Part shown: positions 31,187-37,831 of the stretch, piece after piece
Layout of the letters: every line of letters begins with the position of its first letter
Numbering within the stretch: the stretch's first letter is position 1
Origin: SZUA-430 sp964547645
GTDB lineage: Bacteria; Pseudomonadota; Alphaproteobacteria; Micropepsales; Micropepsaceae
Length of the DNA: 37,831 bases
NCBI GenBank assembly: GCA_964547645.1
Contig: CAZJOM010000037.1
Span: forward strand, 1-37,831
Direction: 5' to 3'
The notes under the pieces: model-generated
Seen by the model: only the letters and a program-made list of their open reading frames with translations
Databases searched by the model: none
Told to the model about the DNA's origin: nothing
Program-made: the position numbers and the translations under genes

Positions 31187-32749
31187 TTACGCGGCGCGTT
31201 TCGACGCTACGCTCTTCGCCGCCGCGATCCATTTGTCGACGTCTTCGCGGGTTGGCGGGTTGGCGTCGCGGAGGACGCGTTGGCCGTCGCCGGTTTCGCA
31301 GAACTCTTCGATCATGTTGAGCAGCATGTCGCCGTCGGCGTTGGCGAGGTCGTCGGCGTCGCGGACCGCGGCCGCCACGAGCAGCTGCGCGGCGACGCTC
31401 GTCATGTTCGGGACGGTGCAGGCGAGTTCGGCTTGCGATTGCCAGTCGCGGATGACGCTGGCCGAGATGTGCTTGAATTTGATCTGCGCTGCGGCGCCAT
31501 CGGGTGAGGCGGAAAGCAGGTCTTGTACGGTGCGGATGCCCGCGGCGCTCAGGCGGCTCGCGGTCTTGGCGCCGATCGAGGGCGCTTCCTCGACGGGGGC
31601 GTCGAGCGTTAGGCGCAAGCGCGGACCTTGAGGGGCTTGCGCGGTGGATTTTTCCGGCGCTGCGGGTGTGGGCTTGGCGGCAGGAGCGGTCTTGGCCTTT
31701 GCGACCGGTACGGGCTTCGGTTCTTTCTTCGGCTTTTCGGCTTTGACGACCTTGCGTTTCGTCACGCGGGCCGGCGCGCCGGTGCCATATGCGGTGCCGG
31801 TTTCGCGCGGCCATTGCGCGTCGAGCGTCGAGAGCGATTTCTTCAGAACTTCATTCGCGTGGAGTTCGCGCACGACCTTGTCGTCGTCGGGGAGCGTGGC
31901 GCGCAGTTTGCCGGTCTTTTGGAATTCCTCGTACATGCGCGCGACAAGCATGCGTTCGCCGGCGTTTGCGATCTGCTTCAGCACGGCGTTCACCGGCACT
32001 TTCATTGCGGCGAAGAACGTGTCGAAGGTGAGCGATACTTTCGGCGGCGCGACGGTTGCTTCGGCGAAGGCGCGTTCGAAGATGCGGGCGAGCATGACCG
32101 ATGCGTAGCCTAAGAGCTTTGCGACGATGTCCTTCAGTTCTTGGTCGAGGCCCGCTTCGGGGTTCTTCACGCCGGCCGAGAAATTGTAGTGGTCGACGAC
32201 GGTTTCGTAGTGCGGGTTCGAAGTCTTGGCGCCGTTCCTGACCATCTGCTCCAGCCAGTCGTTGCCGCCGGGTACTTGGACTTCGGGATAGCCGCCAAGG
32301 TCGATCTCCAGGATTTGTTGCAGCTTCGCGTAGCTCTTTGAGAAGCTCCACTCGACGGCGCGGTGGATCGTGTTTTCCTCTTCCGTTTGGCCGGTGTGGA
32401 AGGGTTGCACAGGATCGACAGCGTAGTGGCTCATCACGCCCGCGCAGTAGACGGCTTGCGGCCAGTCTTTGATCTGCAGTGCGCGCACCGTGCGGCGATA
32501 CCATTCGCGTGCGGCCTGCGGTGCGCCGCCCCAGTCGCCTTCGCGTACGTGCAGGACGTGGTTTTTGAAGTCCTTGAAGACTTCATCGGGGGCCTTCGCG
32601 CCTTCGAGCAGTTCCTTGTGGTGATGCAGGAAGAGATTGCGCCAGAGTTCTGCGTTGTCGCCCCTCAAATGACGCAGCGCATCGACAGCGAGCCGATGAT
32701 GGTTGCTGCGGCACGCGGAATTCATCACCAAACTGAATAACAACGACAT
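31187..32749 (-). CDS. Zn-dependent phospholipase C-like protein fused to DUF4332 domain
   Basis: A 520-residue two-domain protein. The N-terminal part (about 10-290) has the pattern of zinc-dependent phospholipase C/S1-P1 nuclease folds: NHHRLAVDAL near the start, then H108-Y-A-V-D112-PVQPFH118 with H129 and E133 further on as metal ligands. A Lys/Pro/Ala linker (about 335-390) leads to a C-terminal DUF4332 domain (GAKTASRLSAAGIRTVQDLLSASP, IRDWQSQAELACTVPNM, AQLLVAAAVRDADDL), a helix-hairpin-helix-like module. No clear signal peptide; ATG 32749 or the in-frame ATG at 32725 are both possible. The combination is uncommon. Confidence 0.78.
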   Translation of the reverse strand: MSLLFSLVMNSACRSNHHRLAVDALRHLRGDNAELWRNLFLHHHKELLEGAKAPDEVFKDFKNHVLHVREGDWGGAPQAAREWYRRTVRALQIKDWPQAVYCAGVMSHYAVDPVQPFHTGQTEEENTIHRAVEWSFSKSYAKLQQILEIDLGGYPEVQVPGGNDWLEQMVRNGAKTSNPHYETVVDHYNFSAGVKNPEAGLDQELKDIVAKLLGYASVMLARIFERAFAEATVAPPKVSLTFDTFFAAMKVPVNAVLKQIANAGERMLVARMYEEFQKTGKLRATLPDDDKVVRELHANEVLKKSLSTLDAQWPRETGTAYGTGAPARVTKRKVVKAEKPKKEPKPVPVAKAKTAPAAKPTPAAPEKSTAQAPQGPRLRLTLDAPVEEAPSIGAKTASRLSAAGIRTVQDLLSASPDGAAAQIKFKHISASVIRDWQSQAELACTVPNMTSVAAQLLVAAAVRDADDLANADGDMLLNMIEEFCETGDGQRVLRDANPPTREDVDKWIAAAKSVASKRAA

Positions 32750-32865
32750 TACGGACGGCCCCCAGAATCAGAAGTGTTAATGCTGGAGGGCGCCGGTTAA
32801 CGACCCGTTAAGGAATGTGGCGTGCCGCTTGTGTCCGCGGGTTTTTCGCGGGACGGTGCGTGGCG

Positions 32866-33237
32866 TTACTTCGCGCAATAGGCCTCCAGGCGGTAGCCGT
32901 CGGGATCGATGACGAAGGCGGCGTAGTAGTTGTCGCCGTAGTCGGCGCGTAGGCCGGGTTTGCCGTTGTCCTTACCGCCCGAGGCGAGGGCCGCTTTGTG
33001 AAAGGCGTCGACGCTTTTGCGGGTGGGAGCGTCGAAGCAGAAGTGGAGACCGGAGGCCATGTCGGCCGGGACAGGCTTTTCGCTCTTTCCGATCCAAAGC
33101 ACGACAGCGTCGGCGCCATAGCCCAGGGAGTCGGCCCCGTCGCTCAGGCACTTGTAGCCGAGGGGTTTTAGGGTTGCGTCGTAGAACTTCTTGGTTTTGG
33201 CGATGTTCCTCACGCCGATGGAAACATGGTTGAGCAT
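32866..33237 (-). CDS. VOC family protein (glyoxalase/bleomycin resistance fold)
   Basis: A 123-residue protein of the vicinal-oxygen-chelate fold: two beta-alpha-beta-beta-beta modules with metal-site candidates H4 (MLNHVSIGV), His in GLHFCFDAP and Glu in YRLEAYC. Text of this kind (KKFYDATLKPLGY, GLRADYGDNYYAAFVIDPDGYRLEAYC) is typical of VOC proteins often annotated as lactoylglutathione lyase-like. Substrate unknown. Divergent from the AraC regulator, with 83 bp between starts. Confidence 0.87.
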   Translation of the reverse strand: MLNHVSIGVRNIAKTKKFYDATLKPLGYKCLSDGADSLGYGADAVVLWIGKSEKPVPADMASGLHFCFDAPTRKSVDAFHKAALASGGKDNGKPGLRADYGDNYYAAFVIDPDGYRLEAYCAK

Positions 33238-33320
33238 GACAATCTCCTTGATGCCGATGCATGGGAGGATTGCGCAGGCGGTCTTGGTTCGGCTTGGGAG
33301 AAATTGCTATCCTTCTGCCC

Positions 33321-34157
33321 ATGCTTGAGAAGGTTGCAGCCCCGACCATCAGTTCACGCGTCGTCGCACTAGGGCGAGGGTGGGCGATCACGGACGTGGT
33401 CTGCCGGGCCGGACCGGAAGATCGGCCTTACGAAGAGCTGCACGGCAAGATGTCGATTGCGGCGGTGTTGTCGGGGACGTTTCGCTATCGCAGCGCCTCG
33501 GGGACGGCCCTGCTTCATCCGGGTGCTCTGTTGCTCGGCAATGCGGGGACATGTTTCGAATGCGGGCACCAACATGGCCGCGGCGACCGCTGCATTGCGT
33601 TCCACGTCGAACGGCCGCTGTTTGAGGAAGTGGCGGCAAGTGCGGCGGGATCGGGCCGGTTTGCATTCGGTACGCCGATGATGCCGGCGATGCCAGAGCT
33701 GCTGCCGACACTGGTTGAGATCGAGGCGCTTAGCGAGCGGGCGCGGCGGATGGCGGCGGAGTCGCTGGTGATCCGGCTGGTGGAGCGGGTGAGCGAGGCT
33801 TTGTCGGGCACGCCGCGGCGTTCGATGCCGGCGAGCGGTGACGAGCGGCGGATCAGCGTCGCGCTGCGGCACATCGAGCGCCATGCCGATGAGGCGCTCG
33901 ATCTCGATACGCTGGCGGGGCTGGCCGCGATGAGCAAGTATCATTTCCTACGCACGTTCCGCCGCGTGACGGGTCTGACGCCGTACAAGTATCTGCTCGG
34001 CATCCGGATGCGGCGCGCGGCGGTGCGGCTGGCGACGAGCGATGCGCCGGTCGCGGCGATCGCGTTCGACGCCGGGTTCGGCGATCTCTCGACGTTCAAC
34101 AACCGGTTCCGCGATCTCTTCGGCGCGACGCCGACGAAGTTTCGCGCGACTTCCTAG
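33321..34157 (+). CDS. AraC family transcriptional regulator
   Basis: A 278-residue regulator. ATG 33321 is used because the longer frame adds a non-homologous basic stretch. The N-terminal cupin-like sensing domain (about 25-130) holds a Cys/His cluster (CFECGHQHGRGDRCIAFH), possibly metal or redox sensing. The C-terminal double helix-turn-helix (about 180-278) has the AraC signature: LDLDTLAGLAAMSKYHFLRTFRRVTGLTPYKYL and VAAIAFDAGFGDLSTFNNRFRDLFGATPTKFR. It probably controls the divergent VOC gene and itself. Confidence 0.9.
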   Translation: MLEKVAAPTISSRVVALGRGWAITDVVCRAGPEDRPYEELHGKMSIAAVLSGTFRYRSASGTALLHPGALLLGNAGTCFECGHQHGRGDRCIAFHVERPLFEEVAASAAGSGRFAFGTPMMPAMPELLPTLVEIEALSERARRMAAESLVIRLVERVSEALSGTPRRSMPASGDERRISVALRHIERHADEALDLDTLAGLAAMSKYHFLRTFRRVTGLTPYKYLLGIRMRRAAVRLATSDAPVAAIAFDAGFGDLSTFNNRFRDLFGATPTKFRATS

Positions 34158-34159
34158 CG

Positions 34160-34939
34160 CTACTGCATGAACCAGCCGTGGCTGACGACGATCGACTGAC
34201 CGGTTAGGGCGTTTGAGGGGAAGGCGGCCAGGAAGACGGCGGTTTCGGCGACGTCTTCGACGGTGGTGAATTCGCCGTCGACGGTTTCCTTCAGCATCAC
34301 CTTTTTGATCACGTCGTCTTCGCTGATGCCTAGCGCCTTCGCTTGTTCGGGGATCTGTTTGTCGACGAGCGGGGTGCGCACGAAGCCCGGACAGATGACG
34401 TTCGCGCGCACGCCGTGGGCCGCGCCTTCTTTCGCCACGACTTTGGCGAGGCCGATCAGGCCGTGCTTTGCGGTGACGTAGGGCGCTTTCAGGTGCGAGG
34501 CTTCCTTCGAGTGGACGGAGCCCATGTAGATGATGCTGCCGCCGGTCTTCTGTGCATACATTTGGCGGAGCGCCGCGCGCGTGGTCAGGAAGGCGCCGTC
34601 GAGGTGGATCGCCAGCATCTTCTTCCATTTCGCGAAGTCGAATTGGTCGACGCGTTCGACGATTTGGATGCCGGCGTTCGAAATCATCACGTCGATCTTG
34701 CCGAAGGCCTTCACCGCCTTTGCCATGCCGGCATCGACTTGGGCTTCGTCGGTCACGTCCATCGCGACGCCGACGGCCTTCGAGGGGCCGCCGAGTTCCT
34801 TTGCGACGGCGTCGGCGCCGTCCTGATTGAGGTCGGCGATGACGACTTTGGCGCCTTCGAGCACGAAGATGGTGGCGATTTCCTTGCCGATGCCACTGGC
34901 GGCGCCGGTTATGACGGCGACTTTGTCTTTGAGGCGCAT
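34160..34939 (-). CDS. bdhA: 3-hydroxybutyrate dehydrogenase (SDR)
   Basis: A 259-residue short-chain dehydrogenase that oxidises D-3-hydroxybutyrate to acetoacetate with NAD+ in polyhydroxybutyrate and ketone-body use. NAD site TGAASGIG (11-18), NAG (88-90), catalytic S141, Y154 and K158. The Asn of the usual SDR tetrad is His112 (LAIHLDGAF), as I recall for this BDH subgroup. The C-terminus (ALTGQSIVVSHGWFMQ) and the IPEQAKALGISEDDVIKKVML segment are diagnostic of bacterial BDH. Converges on the AraC gene with 2 bp between stops. Confidence 0.92.
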   Translation of the reverse strand: MRLKDKVAVITGAASGIGKEIATIFVLEGAKVVIADLNQDGADAVAKELGGPSKAVGVAMDVTDEAQVDAGMAKAVKAFGKIDVMISNAGIQIVERVDQFDFAKWKKMLAIHLDGAFLTTRAALRQMYAQKTGGSIIYMGSVHSKEASHLKAPYVTAKHGLIGLAKVVAKEGAAHGVRANVICPGFVRTPLVDKQIPEQAKALGISEDDVIKKVMLKETVDGEFTTVEDVAETAVFLAAFPSNALTGQSIVVSHGWFMQ

Positions 34940-35103
34940 GGGCGAATCCTTCTTGCGGGGGGGAGCTTGTCGCTTATGCGCCCTCGGGGTGGGCGCGGCA
35001 ACTCAATCTGCGATCCCGGGAGTGCAGGGTTGATTGCACGTATCAAGATTGCATGCCGGCTGGGCGGGGCGTATCGGCGGATGGCGTTTGCAGGAGGTGT
35101 CCA

Positions 35104-36171
35104 ATGACGGTCGTCGAATCCACCGGACTTGCCGGCGTGGTCGAGTCGATCGGGCAACAGATCGTTTGGTGCAACGAGTTCTCGTCGCCCTTTACCGCAG
35201 GGGTGCTGGGGCTCATTCGCGACAATCTGGTGAAGGGCGGGGCGTTGGCGCCTCTGGTGCTGCCGTGGCCGGGCGAACCGGTGCGCGATGTGCTGGCGCT
35301 TCGGCTTGCAGGCGTGCTGCAAATGATGGCGCGCACGGGTTTGGCGCCGGGTCTGGTGCCGTTCTATCCGGCGGGCGGTGGGCGGCAGGACGCCGTTGCG
35401 TTCGCGCGCGAGATCGAGTCTGCGGTTTGCGCGAACGCTGAATTCGTGCGTACGTTCATTTCGCGGCCGCCGCAGACGAATGAGATCGGACGTTCGGCGG
35501 CGTTGATGCCGGCCTACGCGATGATTGCGAAGCAAACGGGACTTCCGCTGCGCATCTTGGAGGTTGGCGCGAGTGCCGGGCTCAATCTGATGTGGGATCG
35601 CTTTCGCTATCAGCTCGGCGGCCATGAGGTGGGCGATACGCTTTCGCCGGTGACGGTGAAGGCCGAATGGCGCGGCGTGTGGCCGGGGGTCGAGACTTTG
35701 CCGCGCGTGGTGGAGCGGCGCGGTTGCGATCGCACGCCGATTGATCTGACCGTGCCTGGTGAAGCCGATCGGTTGATGTCGTATGTGTGGCCGGATCAGG
35801 TTGAGCGCGTGAAGCGGCTTGAGGGTGCGATCGCGCTCGCGCAGCAGGTGAAGCCGGTCGTGGACAAGATGGATGCCGGCGAGTGGCTTGAGCAGCAGCT
35901 CCGAACGCCGGCACCCGGCGTCGTTACCGTCGTCGCGCACACGATTGCGTGGATGTATTTTTCGGCAGAGACGATGCGTCATGCTCACGACGCGTTGGAA
36001 GCGGCTGGTGCGAAGGCGAGTGCCGCAACGCCGTTGGCGCGGGTTTCGTTGGAGCACTACGCGCTCGACAAGCAGCCGGCGCTAAAGGTGACGATATGGC
36101 CCAGCGGCGAAACGCGAACGATCGCGAACGCGCACGCACATGGCGCGTGGGTGGAGTGGTTGGAGGGTTAG
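35104..36171 (+). CDS. DUF2332 family protein
   Basis: A 355-residue protein. The start is ATG 35104, with AGGAGGTG 5 bp upstream. The text matches DUF2332: EIGRSAALMPAYAMIA, then LRILEVGASAGLNLMWDRFRYQ, VVERRGCDRTPIDL, and C-terminal HTIAWMYF with GAWVEWLEG. The EVGASAGLNL stretch looks like an S-adenosylmethionine-binding glycine loop, so a methyltransferase-like role is possible but unproven. No signal peptide. It stands alone, 70 bp before the desaturase operon. Confidence 0.84.
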   Translation: MTVVESTGLAGVVESIGQQIVWCNEFSSPFTAGVLGLIRDNLVKGGALAPLVLPWPGEPVRDVLALRLAGVLQMMARTGLAPGLVPFYPAGGGRQDAVAFAREIESAVCANAEFVRTFISRPPQTNEIGRSAALMPAYAMIAKQTGLPLRILEVGASAGLNLMWDRFRYQLGGHEVGDTLSPVTVKAEWRGVWPGVETLPRVVERRGCDRTPIDLTVPGEADRLMSYVWPDQVERVKRLEGAIALAQQVKPVVDKMDAGEWLEQQLRTPAPGVVTVVAHTIAWMYFSAETMRHAHDALEAAGAKASAATPLARVSLEHYALDKQPALKVTIWPSGETRTIANAHAHGAWVEWLEG

Positions 36172-36180
36172 CGATTCATC

Positions 36181-36228
36181 TTGACAATAATATTGTCATC
36201 TCTTAGATATTGACAATACTGTTGTCAA
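36181..36228 (+). promoter_or_regulatory. Twin operator palindromes and candidate promoter of the desaturase-MarR operon
   Basis: Two similar palindromes with centres 29 bp apart: TGACAAT-AAT-ATTGTCA (36182-36198) and TTGACAATACTGTTGTCAA (36210-36228). The first overlaps a TTGACA -35 candidate; a weak -10-like TAGATA lies at 36204-36209. The second covers the expected start of transcription, 13 bp before the desaturase ATG. The arrangement suits repression by the MarR protein encoded downstream. Confidence 0.7.
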
Positions 36229-36241
36229 ATGGAGATGCGCC

Positions 36242-37093
36242 ATGGACTCTCGCGCGGTTGAAGCGTTTCTACGGTCGGCCTTCGATCCGCTGCAATATGC
36301 GGCGTTTTTCGGTGTCTTCTTGATCTTCGCGCTGTTGGAAGTGGTCGCGCCGCGCGATCCAGCCGCGCCCGAGCGGCTGTGGCGTTGGCCCGCCAATGTC
36401 GTGCTGACGGTTCTCAACATTATCGTCATGGGCGCGATCCCGGTGAGCATGATTGCGGCGGCGGATTTCGCGCAAGCGAACCGCATCGGGCTTGTCAACG
36501 TCATCCGAATGCCAGTCGAAGCGGCGTTTGCAGTCGGCTTTCTGGGCCGGGCATTCTTGTCATGGGGGACGCACTATCTGAACCACAAGGTGCCGTTCTT
36601 GTGGGCGATTCATCGGGTGCATCATGCCGATACGCGGCTGGATGTGTCGTCGACGGTGCGGTTTCACCCGCTTGAGTTCGTGTTCACGACGCCGATGGCG
36701 TTGGCCGGGGTGGTTGCGATCGGGGTGCCGCCGCTGGCGCTCTTGATCTATGAGCTGATGGACGCGAGCGTGACGGTGTTCAGTCATGCGAACGTACGGT
36801 TGCCGTGGTGGGTCGACCGGCCGCTGCGGCTTTTCATTGTGACGCCGGATGTGCACCGCGTGCATCATTCGTCGTATCAGCCCGAGACCGACAGTAACTT
36901 CGGTGCGGTGCTCACGATTTGGGATCGCGTGCTCGGCACCTATCGCAGTAAACCTGCGGCGGCGCTCGCTGAACAGGAAAACGGTTTGAGCGAGGTGCAA
37001 GACTCGCGTAGCCGTAACATCTTGTGGCTGCTGATCCTGCCGTTCATCGAGCTCCGGGCGCGGGCGGTCAAATTCGCCAAGGGCAAATCATGA
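36242..37093 (+). CDS. Sterol desaturase/fatty acid hydroxylase family protein
   Basis: A 283-residue membrane di-iron oxygenase. Membrane helices at about 18-38, 52-75, 92-110 and 150-170. Iron-binding His clusters: H111-YLN-H115, HRVHH (124-128), H142, and HANV and VHRVHH near residues 180-205. It is the first gene of an operon with a MarR regulator and a methyltransferase, joined by ATGA overlaps. Expression is probably repressed through the two palindromes at its promoter, which suggests response to a small lipophilic ligand. Substrate unknown. Confidence 0.88.
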   Translation: MDSRAVEAFLRSAFDPLQYAAFFGVFLIFALLEVVAPRDPAAPERLWRWPANVVLTVLNIIVMGAIPVSMIAAADFAQANRIGLVNVIRMPVEAAFAVGFLGRAFLSWGTHYLNHKVPFLWAIHRVHHADTRLDVSSTVRFHPLEFVFTTPMALAGVVAIGVPPLALLIYELMDASVTVFSHANVRLPWWVDRPLRLFIVTPDVHRVHHSSYQPETDSNFGAVLTIWDRVLGTYRSKPAAALAEQENGLSEVQDSRSRNILWLLILPFIELRARAVKFAKGKS

Positions 37094-37545
37094 CGAAGAG
37101 CGAGAAAATGGTGGCGCTGACGCAAGCCGTGCGCAGCGTGTTCAACCGGCTGAAGGCGCTGGGCGACGGGCTGCACGGCGATCTTCAGGTGACGACGGCG
37201 ATGCGCGCTGTGATGGAGACGTTGTCGGCCTCGGGCGCCATGACGGTGCCGCAGATCGCCAAGAACAAGGGCGTCACGCGCCAGCACATTCAGCTGTTGG
37301 CGGACGCGTTGTGCGCGCAAGGGTTCGCGATCGTGAAGGAGAACCCGGCGCACCGGCGTTCTTCGCTGATAGCGCTGACGGAGAAGGGGCAACGCGCGTT
37401 CGCGAAGATACAAGCGCGCGAGGTGCCGGTGATCGAGGCGCTGGCCGAAGATTTCGGTGCACAGGACTTGGAACGCGCGACCGTGGTGCTGAATAGGATC
37501 GCGGCACTTCTCGATGCGCGTTTGAAGGGGGAGGGGGATGAATGA
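37090..37545 (+). CDS. MarR family transcriptional regulator
   Basis: A 151-residue winged-helix repressor. ATG 37090 overlaps the desaturase stop (ATGA) and begins the homologous part (MTKSEKMVALTQAVRSVFNRLKALG). HTH: MTVPQIAKNKGVTRQHIQLLADALCAQGFA; wing KENPAHRRSSLIALTEKGQRAF; then dimerisation helices. Encoded inside the operon it probably controls, it would autoregulate through the TTGACAAT-type palindromes at 36181-36228. The next gene overlaps its stop in the same way. Confidence 0.88.
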   Translation: MTKSEKMVALTQAVRSVFNRLKALGDGLHGDLQVTTAMRAVMETLSASGAMTVPQIAKNKGVTRQHIQLLADALCAQGFAIVKENPAHRRSSLIALTEKGQRAFAKIQAREVPVIEALAEDFGAQDLERATVVLNRIAALLDARLKGEGDE

Positions 37546-37831
37546 GCGCGCGGAAGGCAGTGGTCTCGCAGTTCGCGCGACCCCGCGGTGTGCTGGGGCA
37601 TATTGCGGGATGGATTCTGGCGACGCGCGGATCGAACGTGCTGCGTAACCGTTGGACCGTTGATCTGTTGGATCCAAAAGACGGTGAAGTTGTGCTTGAG
37701 GCCGGGTGCGGCCCAGGGGTGGCGCTGAAACTGTGCCTTTCGCGGGTGAGTGTTCGTGCGGTTGGCGTCGACCACTCGACGGTGATGATCGCGCAGGCGG
37801 CTAGGCGCAATCGCCGGGCGATCAAGGCGGG
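37542..37831 (+). CDS. Class I SAM-dependent methyltransferase, 3' end outside window
   Basis: The first 96 residues of a methyltransferase, cut by the right edge. ATG 37542 overlaps the MarR stop (ATGA). SAM-binding motif I is clear: VVLEAGCGPGVAL (about 53-65), followed by the acidic strand end VRAVGVDHS. The N-terminal stretch QFARPRGVLGHIAGWILATR is typical of small methyltransferases related to UbiE/phosphatidylethanolamine N-methyltransferase-like proteins. Together with a lipid hydroxylase-type enzyme it suggests a regulated lipid-modification operon; that is inference. Confidence 0.85.
   Translation, partial: MSARKAVVSQFARPRGVLGHIAGWILATRGSNVLRNRWTVDLLDPKDGEVVLEAGCGPGVALKLCLSRVSVRAVGVDHSTVMIAQAARRNRRAIKA

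Noticed and set aside
34909..36057. 382-residue minus-strand frame opposite DUF2332
   Set aside because: Arg/Pro/His-rich shadow without domain features; the plus-strand gene has a strong ribosome-binding site and family motifs.

Overview
The window is GC-rich DNA, densely packed with short intergenic gaps and many stop/start or stop/stop overlaps. Gene content points to an alphaproteobacterium, perhaps of the Caulobacterales/Hyphomonadales type: a 3-hydroxybutyrate dehydrogenase, a TonB-dependent B12 receptor under a cobalamin riboswitch, and MarR, AraC and LuxR-type regulators. No rRNA or tRNA gene was seen, so placement below class is a guess. The sequence is a draft scaffold: two runs of exactly 100 N are each flanked by an identical 55-bp direct repeat, and removing one repeat plus the Ns restores an intact gene in both cases.

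Layout. 1-2641 (minus): a secreted HExxH metallopeptidase that runs off the left edge, then an Ala-rich protein made of about 38 ten-residue repeats with its own terminator. 2892-5518 (plus): a lipoprotein prolyl-oligopeptidase coupled to a one-TM protein. 5550-7930 (minus): amidase (assembly-split) and a crotonase. 8041-8448: YjbR-like protein. 8505-10146 (minus): operon of two related small membrane proteins and a secreted DNA/RNA endonuclease. 10147-10481: non-coding, with an operator-like palindrome and a long inverted repeat. 10482-12932 (minus): HpaI-type aldolase and DEAD-box RNA helicase. 12933-13563: spacer with a LuxR HTH relic. 13549-17171 (minus): cobalamin riboswitch, BtuB-like receptor, unassigned membrane protein, BtuF-like binding protein. 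17267-18576: divergent MarR regulator and amidohydrolase around a palindromic operator.

18579-23804 holds a membrane class III adenylate cyclase, a fatty acid hydroxylase-family enzyme, a small protein, an SbtA-type bicarbonate transporter with its P-II-like partner SbtB, and a TRIC/UPF0126 channel. 23950-27312: alpha/beta hydrolase, GST, a Rieske protein with one histidine ligand replaced by cysteine, and a DUF2235 hydrolase. 27353-28572: aspartate-semialdehyde dehydrogenase behind a possible Lys/Thr/Met leader peptide. 28651-31179: DJ-1/PfpI protein, globin, TPR protein, membrane-anchored protein. 31187-34939: Zn-phospholipase C/DUF4332 fusion, VOC protein, AraC regulator, 3-hydroxybutyrate dehydrogenase. 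35104-37831: DUF2332 protein, then a desaturase-MarR-methyltransferase operon with two operator-like palindromes; the methyltransferase runs off the right edge.

The most interesting points are the decapeptide-repeat protein, the Rieske ligand substitution, the proximity of a possible bicarbonate-responsive cyclase to sbtAB (SbtB homologues bind cAMP), the putative asd attenuator, and the B12 uptake operon with an unassigned membrane protein instead of BtuCD. All functions are inferred from motifs read by eye; no database search was run.
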